The notes under the pieces were generated by a model. It did no database searches. It was not told where the DNA came from and saw nothing but the letters and a program-made list of their open reading frames with translations. Below are positions 51,947 through 60,020 of a DNA stretch of 64,000 bases, piece after piece; positions within the stretch are counted from its first letter, which is position 1, and each line of letters opens with the position of its first letter. Source of the DNA: Streptomyces himalayensis subsp. himalayensis (GTDB lineage Bacteria; Actinomycetota; Actinomycetes; Streptomycetales; Streptomycetaceae); contig NZ_JACEHE010000020.1 in NCBI RefSeq assembly GCF_013778455.1, positions 89,708-153,707 on the forward strand, read 5' to 3'. The translations under genes and the position numbers were made by a program.

Positions 51947-52000
51947 GTGAACGCAGTATCGACATGGGTGCTCTCCTCCGGGGTCACGGTCGGGCGCTAG
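51947..52000 (+). CDS. Putative 17-residue upstream ORF
   Basis: GTG start with GAGGAGG eight bases upstream, stop TAG at 51998. The peptide is MNAVSTWVLSSGVTVGR. The frame is also open further upstream (LENEEVVPV), so it could instead be the end of a longer lost gene. The stop falls at the foot of a hairpin that reaches the next start codon, which is the arrangement of a leader peptide. Confidence 0.4.
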   Translation: MNAVSTWVLSSGVTVGR

Positions 52001-52044
52001 GTCGTCCGGGAGCGCCGCTCTGAGCACTCCCGAAAGGCACGACC
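52000..52044 (+). promoter_or_regulatory. Leader hairpin enclosing the ribosome site of the hydrolase gene
   Basis: GGTCGT (52000-52005) pairs with ACGACC (52039-52044) and CGGGAG (52007-52012) with CTCCCG (52027-52032). GAAAGG, the likely ribosome site, lies between the two 3' arms, and the start codon follows at 52045. Translation of the upstream ORF would melt the 5' side. Confidence 0.5.
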
Positions 52045-52779
52045 GTGCAATTCACTTCTGAACAGCGTCTCGACGACGGTGTCCTCGAGCGCACATTCAC
52101 CCTCGGCGAGATCCCCGGCATCCTGTGGACGCCCGCGTCCGCATCCGCACCGGTGCCGCTGATCCTGCTCGGCCACCCCCCGCTTGGACTGGGCAAGATG
52201 TACCCCCGGCTGGCGTGCCGGGCCCGGCACGCCGCGGCGGATGGCTTCGCCGCGGCCACCATCGAGCTCCCCGGGAGCGGTGACCGGCCCCGTTGGGCCG
52301 CCGCCGAGCAGGCCCGCGCCGACCTGCGCCGGGCTATGGAGGCCGGCGAGCCGGTCGGCGACGAGATCATCGACGCCCTCATCCTCCCGCTCGTCGCAAA
52401 GTCGGTCCCGGAATGGCAGGCCGCCCTGGACGCCCTCCTGTCGCTGCCCGAGATCGGCGGCCCAGTCGGGTACTCGGGGGGAGTGATTTCCATCGGCATC
52501 CGGCTTGCGGTGGTCGAGCCGCGCATCTCGGCCGCCGTTCTGTTCGCCGGGAGTCTCGTGCCCGTCGCCATGTTCGAGGATGCCCGCCGGGTCACCATTC
52601 CGCTGCACGTCCTGCTGCAGTGGGACGACGAAGGAAACGACCGGCAGGCAGCCCTGGACCTGTTTGACGCCTTCGGCTCCAAGGACAAGACGTTGCACGC
52701 CAACATGGGCGGGCACACCGGCGTCCCGCAGTTCGCGGGGGACGCCGCGGCCCGGTTCTTCGCCCGGCACCTGAAGTAA
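52045..52779 (+). CDS. Dienelactone-hydrolase-like alpha/beta hydrolase
   Basis: 244 aa. LILLGHPPLGLGKMYPRLAC provides the oxyanion region. The nucleophile elbow reads GVISIG, one residue longer than the usual GxSxG, so the serine position is less certain. VTIPLHVLLQWDDEGNDRQA holds the acid, and NMGGHTGVP the histidine. The start is a GTG within a structured leader. The substrate is unknown; relatives in Streptomyces are annotated only as alpha/beta hydrolases. A perfect terminator follows. Confidence 0.82.
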   Translation: MQFTSEQRLDDGVLERTFTLGEIPGILWTPASASAPVPLILLGHPPLGLGKMYPRLACRARHAAADGFAAATIELPGSGDRPRWAAAEQARADLRRAMEAGEPVGDEIIDALILPLVAKSVPEWQAALDALLSLPEIGGPVGYSGGVISIGIRLAVVEPRISAAVLFAGSLVPVAMFEDARRVTIPLHVLLQWDDEGNDRQAALDLFDAFGSKDKTLHANMGGHTGVPQFAGDAAARFFARHLK

Positions 52780-52873
52780 GACCCGGGCCGCCAGGCCCGG
52801 CCGACGGTAAGCCGTGTTGGCCAGGATCCTGCTCGTCGAGGGCAGGTCCCGGTGCTCCTGTGCTGTTTATGCC

Positions 52874-52904
52874 GCGGGCCCCTGCCGACTCGGCAGGGGC
52901 CCGC
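52874..52904 (+). terminator. 13-bp perfect hairpin
   Basis: GCGGGCCCCTGCC at 52874-52886 pairs exactly with 52892-52904 around GACTC. It ends the hydrolase transcript, 94 bases after its stop. Confidence 0.85.
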
Positions 52905-53023
52905 GCTGCCCGAAGCCATGAACTGTTCGATTTCTGCAGCGCTTCGGGTGCTGCCCACACTCGTGTCCAGGTGCCGTTTGGTTCTCGTGAACAAAACCAG
53001 GCGTGACACCGAGCCGCTTGCTC

Positions 53024-53432
53024 TTACCCCCGTGCCGGGTCCAGGAGGCGGGCCAGAGAATCGTCGAGGGTGACCAGGCCGGTGAGCCGCCCGGTGCCGT
53101 CACCGACGACGGCGAGGCAGGCGCGGCGCTGGCGCAGCTGCTCGATGGCGTGGCCGACCGTGTCCTGCCCCGCCAGTTCCGGTACCGGGCGTGCGAGGTC
53201 GCGGGCGGTGACGGCCTTGCCGCGGGCGCAGGGCGATCAGCGCGTCGCGGGTGTGGACGCAGCCGTGCATCTTCGGCAGCACCGGCGCGAGCAGCACCGC
53301 GCCGAGGATCGGCAGACAGCTGCCGGCCATCAAAAGCACGACGCGCAGACGGCTCCCGGCTTCGGGTGCGGGCTTGATGCTCGGGGCGGCGGCACCGTCG
53401 GCGGGCGCGGGTGGGGAAGCGAATCCGGGCAT
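53024..53432 (-). pseudogene. Chimera of an MFS N-terminus and a CBS-domain C-terminus
   Basis: From an ATG at 53432 the minus strand reads MPGFASPPAPADG, then RLRVVLLMAGSCLPILGAVL with LAPVLPKM, the first helix of an MFS transporter. Directly after, homology switches to GCVHTRDALIAL and, one frame over, VTARDLARPVPELAGQDTVG, HAIEQLRQRRACLAVVGDGT and GRLTGLVTLDDSLARLLDP. That is the second CBS domain of a CNNM/CorC-type protein, ending at 53024. Two unrelated genes were joined by deletion. Confidence 0.75.
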
Positions 53433-53662
53433 GCGAGGCCTCCACGAGGGCGGTAGCGAGGGCGCGGAGCCGCGCTGGCCTGGTGGCTTCGCCACGCGGC
53501 GGGGTGCTGGTGCACCCAAAGGGAATGCGCCCGGGAATTCGGGCGTCGGGAACTGGCACGACTATGGGCCAGGCCGCTCCCGGCGCCCACCCCCTGCGCG
53601 ATCGAAGTCCTGGATGGCGTTCATCGAATCCGGAAATGCTCCGACGGCGCGGTCGGCGCGAG

Positions 53663-54127
53663 CTACATCTTGCGCTCGACGATCCGGCGTTGGATCTCGG
53701 CGAAGCCCTCGGCCAAGACGTCCAGTTGCTGTGGGGTGAGGGCATCGATGACCAGTTCGCGGACCAGGCTGACGTGACCGGGTGCGGCGCGGCGCATCAA
53801 CTCCATGCCGAGCGGAGTGATGGTGGCGATCACTCCGCGGTCGTCAGTGGCGCAGGCTCCGCGACTGACCAGGCCCTCCTTCTCCAGTTGCACGATCTGG
53901 TAGGTCAGGCCGCTTTTGGTGACCGCCAGCGTTTCGGCGAGCGCCAGCATCCGCATCGACCCGTCGGGGGCGGCGGCGAGGCGGGCCAGAATGCCGTACT
54001 GCACGTGGGACAGCCCGGCATCGGTGCGCAGCTGCTGATCGAGCACCCGGTTGAGCAGCGTGCTGGCGGTGACGTACGTGAGCCACGCCTGCTGCTCGCT
54101 CTGGTTCAGCCACTTGGATTCGTTCAC
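53663..54127 (-). CDS. MarR-family transcriptional regulator
   Basis: 154 aa winged-helix dimer. GLSHVQYGILARLAAAPDGS, LAETLAVTKSGLTYQIVQLE, KEGLVSRGACATDDRGVIAT give the recognition helix and wing. It is divergent from the secreted SnoaL-like gene, and two GTTCAA-type palindromes lie between them, so it probably represses that operon and itself. A single cysteine in the wing (GACATDDRG) could be a redox switch, which is inference. Confidence 0.92.
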   Translation of the reverse strand: MNESKWLNQSEQQAWLTYVTASTLLNRVLDQQLRTDAGLSHVQYGILARLAAAPDGSMRMLALAETLAVTKSGLTYQIVQLEKEGLVSRGACATDDRGVIATITPLGMELMRRAAPGHVSLVRELVIDALTPQQLDVLAEGFAEIQRRIVERKM

Positions 54128-54148
54128 ACGCCCAAGCTACCACTGTTT

Positions 54149-54196
54149 GTTCAAATTGGAACTGCCTGCTAGCGTCCGGATAGTTCAAGTTCGAAC
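54149..54196. promoter_or_regulatory. Two MarR-type operator palindromes
   Basis: GTTCAAATTGGAAC at 54149-54162 and GTTCAAGTTCGAAC at 54183-54196 share the GTTCAA...GAAC half-sites, with centres 34 bases apart. They lie in the only AT-rich stretch between marR and the divergent gene. Confidence 0.75.
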
Positions 54197-54272
54197 GTCT
54201 TGGTCGGCGCGGCGCCATGGTGGCGTGCACGCGGCTGCGGGTTCGAGACATCGGTTTTCAAGGAGGAATCAC

Positions 54273-54875
54273 ATGATCGATCGTCGTGGTCTGCTTCGGG
54301 GCGGCGGCGCTGTCGCCGCGGGTGCACTTGCCATCACCGCGGTGGAAAGCGGCAGCGACCCGGCGTTCGCGTCGGTCATGCCCGCGCTGATGGGCAACCC
54401 GGCCGAGACCGGCGAGTCGCTGGGCTTCCCCAAGCACCTGACCCACCAGGAGCGGCGCAATCTGGAGACCTTCGACGAGCTGGACTTCGTCGTCTTCTCC
54501 GGCCAGCAGTGGGACCGAGTCCGCGAAAGCCACTCGGACAACATCCGCGCACACTGGCCCGACGGGCACTACACCGACGGCCTGGCCGCGCACATCGAGG
54601 ACATGAAGTTCCAGTTCACCTTCGCGCCCGACACCCGCGTCGTCGAGCACCCCCTCCGCGTGGCCAAGGACAACTTCACCGCCGTGACCGGCGTCGCCAC
54701 CGGCACGTTCACCAAGCCCATGCCCGACGGCAAGGGCGGCCTCATCCCGCCCACCGGCAAGAAGTACGCCATCAACATGGTCACTGTCAGCATCTGGAAC
54801 AGGCACGGCGTGATGGACGAGGAATTCGTCATCTACGACCAGCTGACCTTCATGCGGCAACTCGGGCTCGCCTGA
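54273..54875 (+). CDS. Exported SnoaL-like (NTF2-fold) protein
   Basis: 200 aa. A twin-arginine-type signal (MIDRRGLLRGG, then AVAAGALAITAV and cleavage near AFAS) is followed by an ester-cyclase-like domain: FDELDFVVFSGQQWDRVRES, ARHIEDM-type region AAHIEDMKFQFTFAPDTRVV, VTGVATGTFTKPMPDGKGGL. Tat export implies folding or cofactor binding before export. AAGGAGG lies just upstream of the ATG. A solute-binding protein follows by 60 bases in the same direction under the same MarR control region. Confidence 0.82.
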   Translation: MIDRRGLLRGGGAVAAGALAITAVESGSDPAFASVMPALMGNPAETGESLGFPKHLTHQERRNLETFDELDFVVFSGQQWDRVRESHSDNIRAHWPDGHYTDGLAAHIEDMKFQFTFAPDTRVVEHPLRVAKDNFTAVTGVATGTFTKPMPDGKGGLIPPTGKKYAINMVTVSIWNRHGVMDEEFVIYDQLTFMRQLGLA

Positions 54876-54935
54876 CCTCCGATCACTCCTCAGTAACCCA
54901 AAGCCACAGCACTTCTCAAACCCTCGGGAGCTGTC

Positions 54936-56084
54936 ATGAAGCCCATGCGCAAGACCGTCATCGGAGCCCTCGCCCTCAGCGTGCTGGCGAGCGGCGCCAC
55001 CGTCGCCCTCGCCGACACCCCCTCCCGCCATGCCGACGGCACGCGCGCCGTCCCCATGAGCGAGCAGGCGCAGCTGCAGAAGCTGTACCAGCAGGCCCTG
55101 GCCGAGGGCGGCACGCTCACCGTGTACGCCGGCGGCGACACGCCCTACCAGGCCGACTACCTCCGCGACGCCTTCCTCAAGAAGTTCCCGAAGATCAAGT
55201 TCAACATGGTCACGGACCTCAGCAAGTACCACGACGCCCGCATCGACAACCAGATCGACGAAGGCAGAGTCGTCGCAGACGTGGCCCAGTTGCAGACCCT
55301 CGACGACTTCCCCCGCTGGAAGAAGGAAGGGGCGCTGCAGAAGTACAAGCCGGTCGGCTGGGACAAGGTCTACCACCAGATCAAGGACAAGGACGGCTAC
55401 TACACCGGAGCCATGTTCTTCGGCTTCGCCAACGTCACCGCCACCACCCTCGGCAGCAGCGCGCCCGTCGAGGCGAAGGACTTCCTCAAGCCTGAGTTCA
55501 AGGACAAGCTCGTCTTCACCTACCCCAACGACGACGACGCCGTTCTCTACTACTTCAAGCAGCTCACCGACAAGTACGGCTTCGACTACCTGAAGAAGCT
55601 CATGGCGCAGAACCCGAAGTTCGTCCGCGGCACCGCGGCTGCCTCCGACACGGTAGGTACCGGCGGCTACGTGGCGAACTTCGCCAGCGCCGGCAGCTTC
55701 TCCGGCCTGTCCACCACCAGCATCCCCCAGCACAGCCCCTGGATAGCCTGGCCGCAGACCGCCGCCATCCTGAAGAAGGCCCCGCACAAGGCCGCCGCCA
55801 AGCTCTACCTGAGCTGGCTGCTGTCCAAGGACGCCCAGCAGAACTCCATCGGCACCTGGAGCGCCCGCACCGACGTCGCTCCTCCCGCCGGCCGCAAGAA
55901 CATCTTCGAGTACAAGAACATGAACCCGCTCGGCCTCGGCACGTTCATGAACGACCGCACAGCCCTCGACCGCTACAAGGCCCGCGTCACCCTCTACGTC
56001 GGAGACGTCAAGGGCGCCGACCCCGCCGACCCCGACGGCGTTCTCGGCCCGTACCCGATCAACCGCGACGGCACCCAAGGCTGA
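54936..56084 (+). CDS. Secreted ABC-type solute-binding protein, family 1-like, without ABC partners
   Basis: 382 aa. A Sec signal peptide (KTVIGALALSVLASGATVALA, cut here to 20 residues plus A) without lipobox cysteine, so it is secreted rather than anchored, unusual for a Gram-positive binding protein. EGGTLTVYAGGDTPYQADYL then FLKKFPKIKFNMV is the start typical of iron(III)/polyamine-type binding proteins. AKLYLSWLLSKDAQQ and GTWSARTDVAPPAG match their C-terminal lobe. No permease or ATPase adjoins. Its ligand may be the inducer or product of the MarR-linked system. Confidence 0.85.
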   Translation: MKPMRKTVIGALALSVLASGATVALADTPSRHADGTRAVPMSEQAQLQKLYQQALAEGGTLTVYAGGDTPYQADYLRDAFLKKFPKIKFNMVTDLSKYHDARIDNQIDEGRVVADVAQLQTLDDFPRWKKEGALQKYKPVGWDKVYHQIKDKDGYYTGAMFFGFANVTATTLGSSAPVEAKDFLKPEFKDKLVFTYPNDDDAVLYYFKQLTDKYGFDYLKKLMAQNPKFVRGTAAASDTVGTGGYVANFASAGSFSGLSTTSIPQHSPWIAWPQTAAILKKAPHKAAAKLYLSWLLSKDAQQNSIGTWSARTDVAPPAGRKNIFEYKNMNPLGLGTFMNDRTALDRYKARVTLYVGDVKGADPADPDGVLGPYPINRDGTQG

Positions 56085-56097
56085 CCACTACCCGCGT

Positions 56098-56137
56098 TCG
56101 GCCTTCAACCGCCGTACGCACGCCGGTTGAAGGCCGA
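56098..56137 (+). terminator. 14-bp perfect hairpin
   Basis: TCGGCCTTCAACCG at 56098-56111 pairs exactly with 56124-56137 around a 12-base loop. It ends the SnoaL/solute-binding operon, 14 bases after the stop. Confidence 0.85.
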
Positions 56138-56208
56138 CATAGACTGCGGGTTCTGGCGCCCTCCCGGCGCGGGAACCCGTAGCCGACCGGGTCGGACCGG
56201 GGCACAGC

Positions 56209-56430
56209 TCAGAACATGGTGTTGTCGTTCGCCGATGTCTCCGGCACCTCCTGTACGACGTCCCAGTGCTCGACGATCTTCCCGTTCCGTACGCGGACGA
56301 GGTCCACGACCGCGCTGCCACGCTGGCCCGGCGCCGGGATGAGGTGGCTGTGGACAGCCACCAGGTCTCCCTCGGCGATGACCCGCTTCGAGGTGTACGT
56401 CAGTTGCGGTCGAAGCGGGCTCCGGCGCGG
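56209..56430 (-). pseudogene. SnoaL/NTF2-like protein, C-terminal fragment
   Basis: The minus strand reads KRVIAEGDLVAVHSHLIPAP, GQRGSAVVDLVRVRNGKIVE and HWDVVQEVPETSANDNTMF before TGA. This is the C-terminal half of the NTF2-like family with the ending ANDNTMF. The N-terminal half is missing. Confidence 0.75.
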
Positions 56431-56474
56431 ACGAGGGCAGCTCGTTGAGCGTCCCGAGGTCCTCGCCGCGTGAC

Positions 56475-56999
56475 CTACCTCAAGTCATCCCGTACGGACT
56501 TTTCGAGCAGCTTGAACGACTTGGGCGTACCGCCCGGCTGCGGCTTGCCCTCCTTGCGTCCCACAACCCGATAGCCGGCGTTGAGGTAGTACGCACTCAG
56601 GCGTGCGTTGGTGGCCAGGCAGTCCAGACGAACCAACGGTCGGCCCGCCTCGGCCACGCGTCGCGCCGCGACTCGCAGAAGCTGCCGCCCTGTCCCGGGC
56701 GGGACACTTCTGCGGTCCACCATCAGCCGGTGCACATAGCCAGCCGTCGGCGGCTGCGGCCCCCAGGCGTCCTCGTCCTCCCACCAGAGCTCCCAGGCCC
56801 CAACCACACGATCGGCAGCCTCCGCGAGCCATACCTCCCCGCTCCCCATGATCCGGCGGAAGTGGTCCCCGTCAAGCTCACCAGGCTGCCACTGACCAGT
56901 GACGCCTTGGGCAAGCATCCAGCGGGCCGCATCGTCGCGCAGACGCACGACGGCGGCAAGATCGGCGTCGTCAGCGAGACGGAAGCGTAGATCGTTCAC
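56475..56999 (-). CDS. GNAT-family N-acetyltransferase
   Basis: 174 aa. FRLADDADLAAVVRLRDDAA opens the fold; AGYVHRLMVDRRSVPPGTGR contains strand 4 and the acetyl-CoA loop, with V-PPGTGR in place of the usual Q/RxxGxG/A; VRLDCLATNARLSAYYLNAG is the last conserved block. The GTG at 56999 starts at the first fold element; the frame extends 25 codons upstream without similarity. The acceptor is unknown. Confidence 0.85.
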   Translation of the reverse strand: MNDLRFRLADDADLAAVVRLRDDAARWMLAQGVTGQWQPGELDGDHFRRIMGSGEVWLAEAADRVVGAWELWWEDEDAWGPQPPTAGYVHRLMVDRRSVPPGTGRQLLRVAARRVAEAGRPLVRLDCLATNARLSAYYLNAGYRVVGRKEGKPQPGGTPKSFKLLEKSVRDDLR

Positions 57000-57127
57000 G
57001 CCGCGATCTTCGCAGAGGCGTCCGCCCCTGCCTCTCCGGCCGCAAGGGGGCTTCCCCGGAAGAAGGACAGGCACTCATCGCCACCTGAGCGAGCTCAACT
57101 GATCCACAGGTATTGACACTTACTCCC

Positions 57128-57793
57128 TTACCCCCGAGCGAAGCCGGTCTGATAGGCGATCACGACGAGTTGGGCACGGTCCCGGGCGCCGAGCTTGGCC
57201 ATGATGCGGTTCACGTGCGTCTTGGCCGTCCAGGGCGAGACGTGGAGACGCTCGGCGATGGCGTCGTTGGAGAGGCCGGCGGCCACGAGGACGAGCACTT
57301 GGCGCTCGCGTTCGGTCAGGCTCGTCAGTTCCGGCACCGGAGAGCCCTTGTGGTCCGGTAAGGCGAGGTAGCGGGCGATCAGCGCCTTGGTCGCCCTGGG
57401 TGACAGAAGTGCCTCGCCCCGGGCGACCAGACGGATGGCGTCGAGGAGGTCGGCGGGCTCCACGCCCTTGCCGAGGAACCCGCTGGCCCCGGCACGCAGC
57501 GCCTGGAAAACGTACTCGTCTGCTTCAAAGGTCGTCAGGATCAGCACTCTTACGCCTGCGAGGTCGTCGTCGGCTGTGATGGCGCCGGTGGCGGCGAGGC
57601 CGTCCATGTCGGGCATCCGGATGTCCATCAGCACGACGTCGGCGACGGTGCTGCGGGCCAGCCTGACCGCTTCGTCGCCCGTCGCCGCCTCTCCGACGAC
57701 CTCCAGCTCCGGCTCCGACTCCGACTCGATGATCATGCGGAAGCTGGCACGGACGAGGGCCTGGTCGTCGGCGAGCAGAACGCGGATGGTCAT
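57128..57793 (-). CDS. NarL-type response regulator
   Basis: 221 aa. The receiver has acidic residues Asp9/Asp10, phospho-acceptor Asp57 in VVLMDIRMPD, and Lys in LGKGVEP. The LuxR-type DNA-binding domain fills residues 155-205 (LTERERQVLVLVAAGLSNDA, HVSPWTAKTHVNRIMAKLG). Its ATG overlaps the kinase stop, so the two are coupled. The neighbouring ABC exporter upstream is the probable target. Confidence 0.93.
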   Translation of the reverse strand: MTIRVLLADDQALVRASFRMIIESESEPELEVVGEAATGDEAVRLARSTVADVVLMDIRMPDMDGLAATGAITADDDLAGVRVLILTTFEADEYVFQALRAGASGFLGKGVEPADLLDAIRLVARGEALLSPRATKALIARYLALPDHKGSPVPELTSLTERERQVLVLVAAGLSNDAIAERLHVSPWTAKTHVNRIMAKLGARDRAQLVVIAYQTGFARG

Positions 57794-59047
57794 GCGGGTC
57801 TCCCCCGCGGGGTGGTCGCATCCAGAGATGTATCCGATCCGCTCGGAACGTCCGCCGGCGTTTCATCTTCCGGCAGCGGCAGACGCACCTCGAGGCGGAA
57901 ACGACCGCTGGCGCCCGCTCCGGCGCGGAAGCTGCCGCCGACCGCGTGGGCGCGCTCGCGCATGCCCGTCAGCCCGTGGCCGGTGCCCTGGGCTTCCGGG
58001 ACCGGGCCGGTGCGTACCGGGTTGGAGATCTCGATGTGCAGCGCGTCGGTCCGGTAGTCGACGAGCAGGGCCGCCACGGCGCCGGCGCCGTGCTTGTGGG
58101 CGTTGGTCAGCGCCTCCTGGATGACGCGGTAGGCGGCCAGGTCGACGGCGGTCGGCAGGGGGCGCGGTCGGCCGGCCTGCCGGTGGCGGACGCTCAGCCC
58201 GGCGGCGGTCAGCGATTCGAGGAGCCGTCCGAGGCTGGACAGGCCGGGCACGGGTTCCGTCGGATGCGCCTCGTCCGCCTCGTCGCCGGACTGTCGCAGT
58301 ACGTGCAGCAGCGAGCCCAGTTCGTCCAGCACCGTGCGGCCGCCTTCGCGGATGTGGGCGAGCGCCACCTCGGCCCGGTCCGGCCGGTCACGCAGGAAGT
58401 GCCCGGCGACGCCCGCCTGAATGGTGATCAGGGCGATGTGGTGGGCGACCACATCGTGGAGTTCCCGGGCGATGCGCAGCCGCTCCTCGGCGACCCGGCG
58501 GCGGGCCTCCTCTTCCTTGCGCGCTTCCGCACGTAGTGCCCGCTCCTCCATCGCGGCCGTGTAGTCACGCCAGGTGCGCACGGTGCCGCCGACAGCGGCG
58601 AACGTGCCGACCCAGGCGAACACCGCGCCGCCCTCCGGGTCGGAGGCGGAGTTCATCGGATAGGCGACGACGACGTACAGCGCGGTGGCCGTGAGGGCGG
58701 CGGCGATCACCGCGGTCCGACGCCGGACCGTACGGGCCACGGTGTAGACCGCGATCAGCGCGGAGACGGCGAGCACGGGTGATGGACGGGAGGCGAGGAC
58801 GGTGAAAGGCGGTCTCGCCGAGCACCGTCAGCGCCAGGACGGGCAGCGGTGCCCGTCGGCGGGCCAGCAGCAGGAGGACCGCGGCCCCGGCGGCAACCGC
58901 GTCGGCACCTGACGGTGCTTCGCCGTCGGGCCCTCGTCCGAACAGCAGGTAGAGCAGACCGCCGGCGCCCACGACGGCGGCGAGGGCGGTGTCCAGCAGG
59001 CGTGGCTCGACGCCGGTCACCCGTCGCCACGACGCCGGGCCGGTCAC
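57790..59047 (-). pseudogene. NarL-partner histidine kinase with a single-base frameshift
   Basis: The N-terminal part from 59047 (MTGPASWRRVTGVEPRLLDT, then hydrophobic segments LAAVVGAGGLLYLLFG and AAVLLLLARRRAPLPVLALT) runs into a shifted frame at the AAA of 58805-58807. Deleting one base restores TVLASRPSPVLAVSALIAVY and the rest: HisKA_3 (RELHDVVAHHIA), N box (EALTNAHKHG), and G box (GTGHGLTGMRERA). All catalytic motifs are intact, so the break may be recent or a sequencing error. Without a correction only the 328-aa part from 58776 could be made. Confidence 0.8.
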
Positions 59048-59058
59048 GGCTGCACCGT

Positions 59059-59145
59059 CCCCTCGTACCTAGTCGCCTCGTACCGAGTCCCCTCGTACCG
59101 GCGGACGGGACCACCCGCCCGTATGTCAGAGGGGTACGAGCGGGC
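59059..59145. repeat. Three 15-bp iterons plus an inverted copy upstream of the kinase
   Basis: CCTCGTACCTAGTCG, CCTCGTACCGAGTCC and CCTCGTACCGGCGG follow each other at 15-base spacing from about 59060, and GGGTACGAG at 59135 is an inverted partial copy. They begin 12 bases before the kinase start and lie between the ABC operon and the kinase. Tandem binding of the response regulator is the likely role. Confidence 0.6.
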
Positions 59146-59183
59146 AGTCGGAGTGCCTGCGGTGATGTGCTCAGGCATCGGAC

Positions 59184-60020
59184 TCAGGCATCGCGCCGCT
59201 TGAGCAGGACGGCCGCGCCAGCCAGGAGTACCACGATGTACACGGCGAACACTGCCAGTCCGGTCCCCGGTGACAGCGAGTCACCGGCCGTCTGCACGGA
59301 CATGACCGAGTTCGCCGCGTTCGACGGCAGGTTCGGGCCGATGGCGTCGTTCCAACTGCTGGGCAGCAGCTGGATCAGGCCGGGCACCACGAACAACGCG
59401 CCCACCACGAGCGTGATCGCCCCGGCGGTGTTGCGCAGCAGGACGCCGACCGCCAGACCGATCAGGCCGGCACCGGTCAGGTAGACCGCCGCGCCGACGA
59501 CCGCGCGGAACACCCCCGGATCGGACAGCGCGGCGGTGTCCATATCGCGGGAGGAAAGCACCGACTGGCCGGCCAGGAAGGCGCCCAGGGCCGCGACGAA
59601 CATGAGCACGAAGCTCACCACGGCGAAGACGACCACCTTGCCCCACAGCACCGGCAGGCGTGACGGGACTGCGGCGAGCGTGGCGCGGATGGTTCCGGTG
59701 GCGTACTCGCCGGCGCTCATCAGCACTCCGAGCACCGCGGTGGCCAGCGCGGCGAGCATCACTCCGCCCAGGGTGATCGAGGTCGGGTCGCTGAAGTCCT
59801 CCTGATCGGGGCCCTCTCCCGAGCCGACCAGGCTGCTGAACAGCAGCCCGAAGCCGATGAGGAGGGCCACCGTGATCGCCAGCGTGAGGGTCGTCGAACG
59901 CAGCGACCTCAGCTTGATCCATTCCATGTGAACGACTCGCGGAAAGGTGACCCGCTGGCGGTCCACCGACGGGCGTTCCGTCCTGTTCGTGTCCTGCGGG
60001 GCGAGGTCTGTGGTGCTCAT
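59184..60020 (-). CDS. ABC-2-type transporter permease
   Basis: 278 aa, six transmembrane helices. A cytoplasmic N-terminus (RVVHMEWIKLRSLRSTTLTL) is followed by LAITVALLIGFGLLFSSLV, then GEYATGTIRATLAAVPSR, the amphipathic loop typical of ABC-2 permeases, and a terminal LAVFAVYIVVLLAGAAVLL. It overlaps the ATPase gene by ATGA. Bacteriocin- or antibiotic-type exporters have this layout. The substrate is unknown. Confidence 0.9.
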   Translation of the reverse strand: MSTTDLAPQDTNRTERPSVDRQRVTFPRVVHMEWIKLRSLRSTTLTLAITVALLIGFGLLFSSLVGSGEGPDQEDFSDPTSITLGGVMLAALATAVLGVLMSAGEYATGTIRATLAAVPSRLPVLWGKVVVFAVVSFVLMFVAALGAFLAGQSVLSSRDMDTAALSDPGVFRAVVGAAVYLTGAGLIGLAVGVLLRNTAGAITLVVGALFVVPGLIQLLPSSWNDAIGPNLPSNAANSVMSVQTAGDSLSPGTGLAVFAVYIVVLLAGAAVLLKRRDA

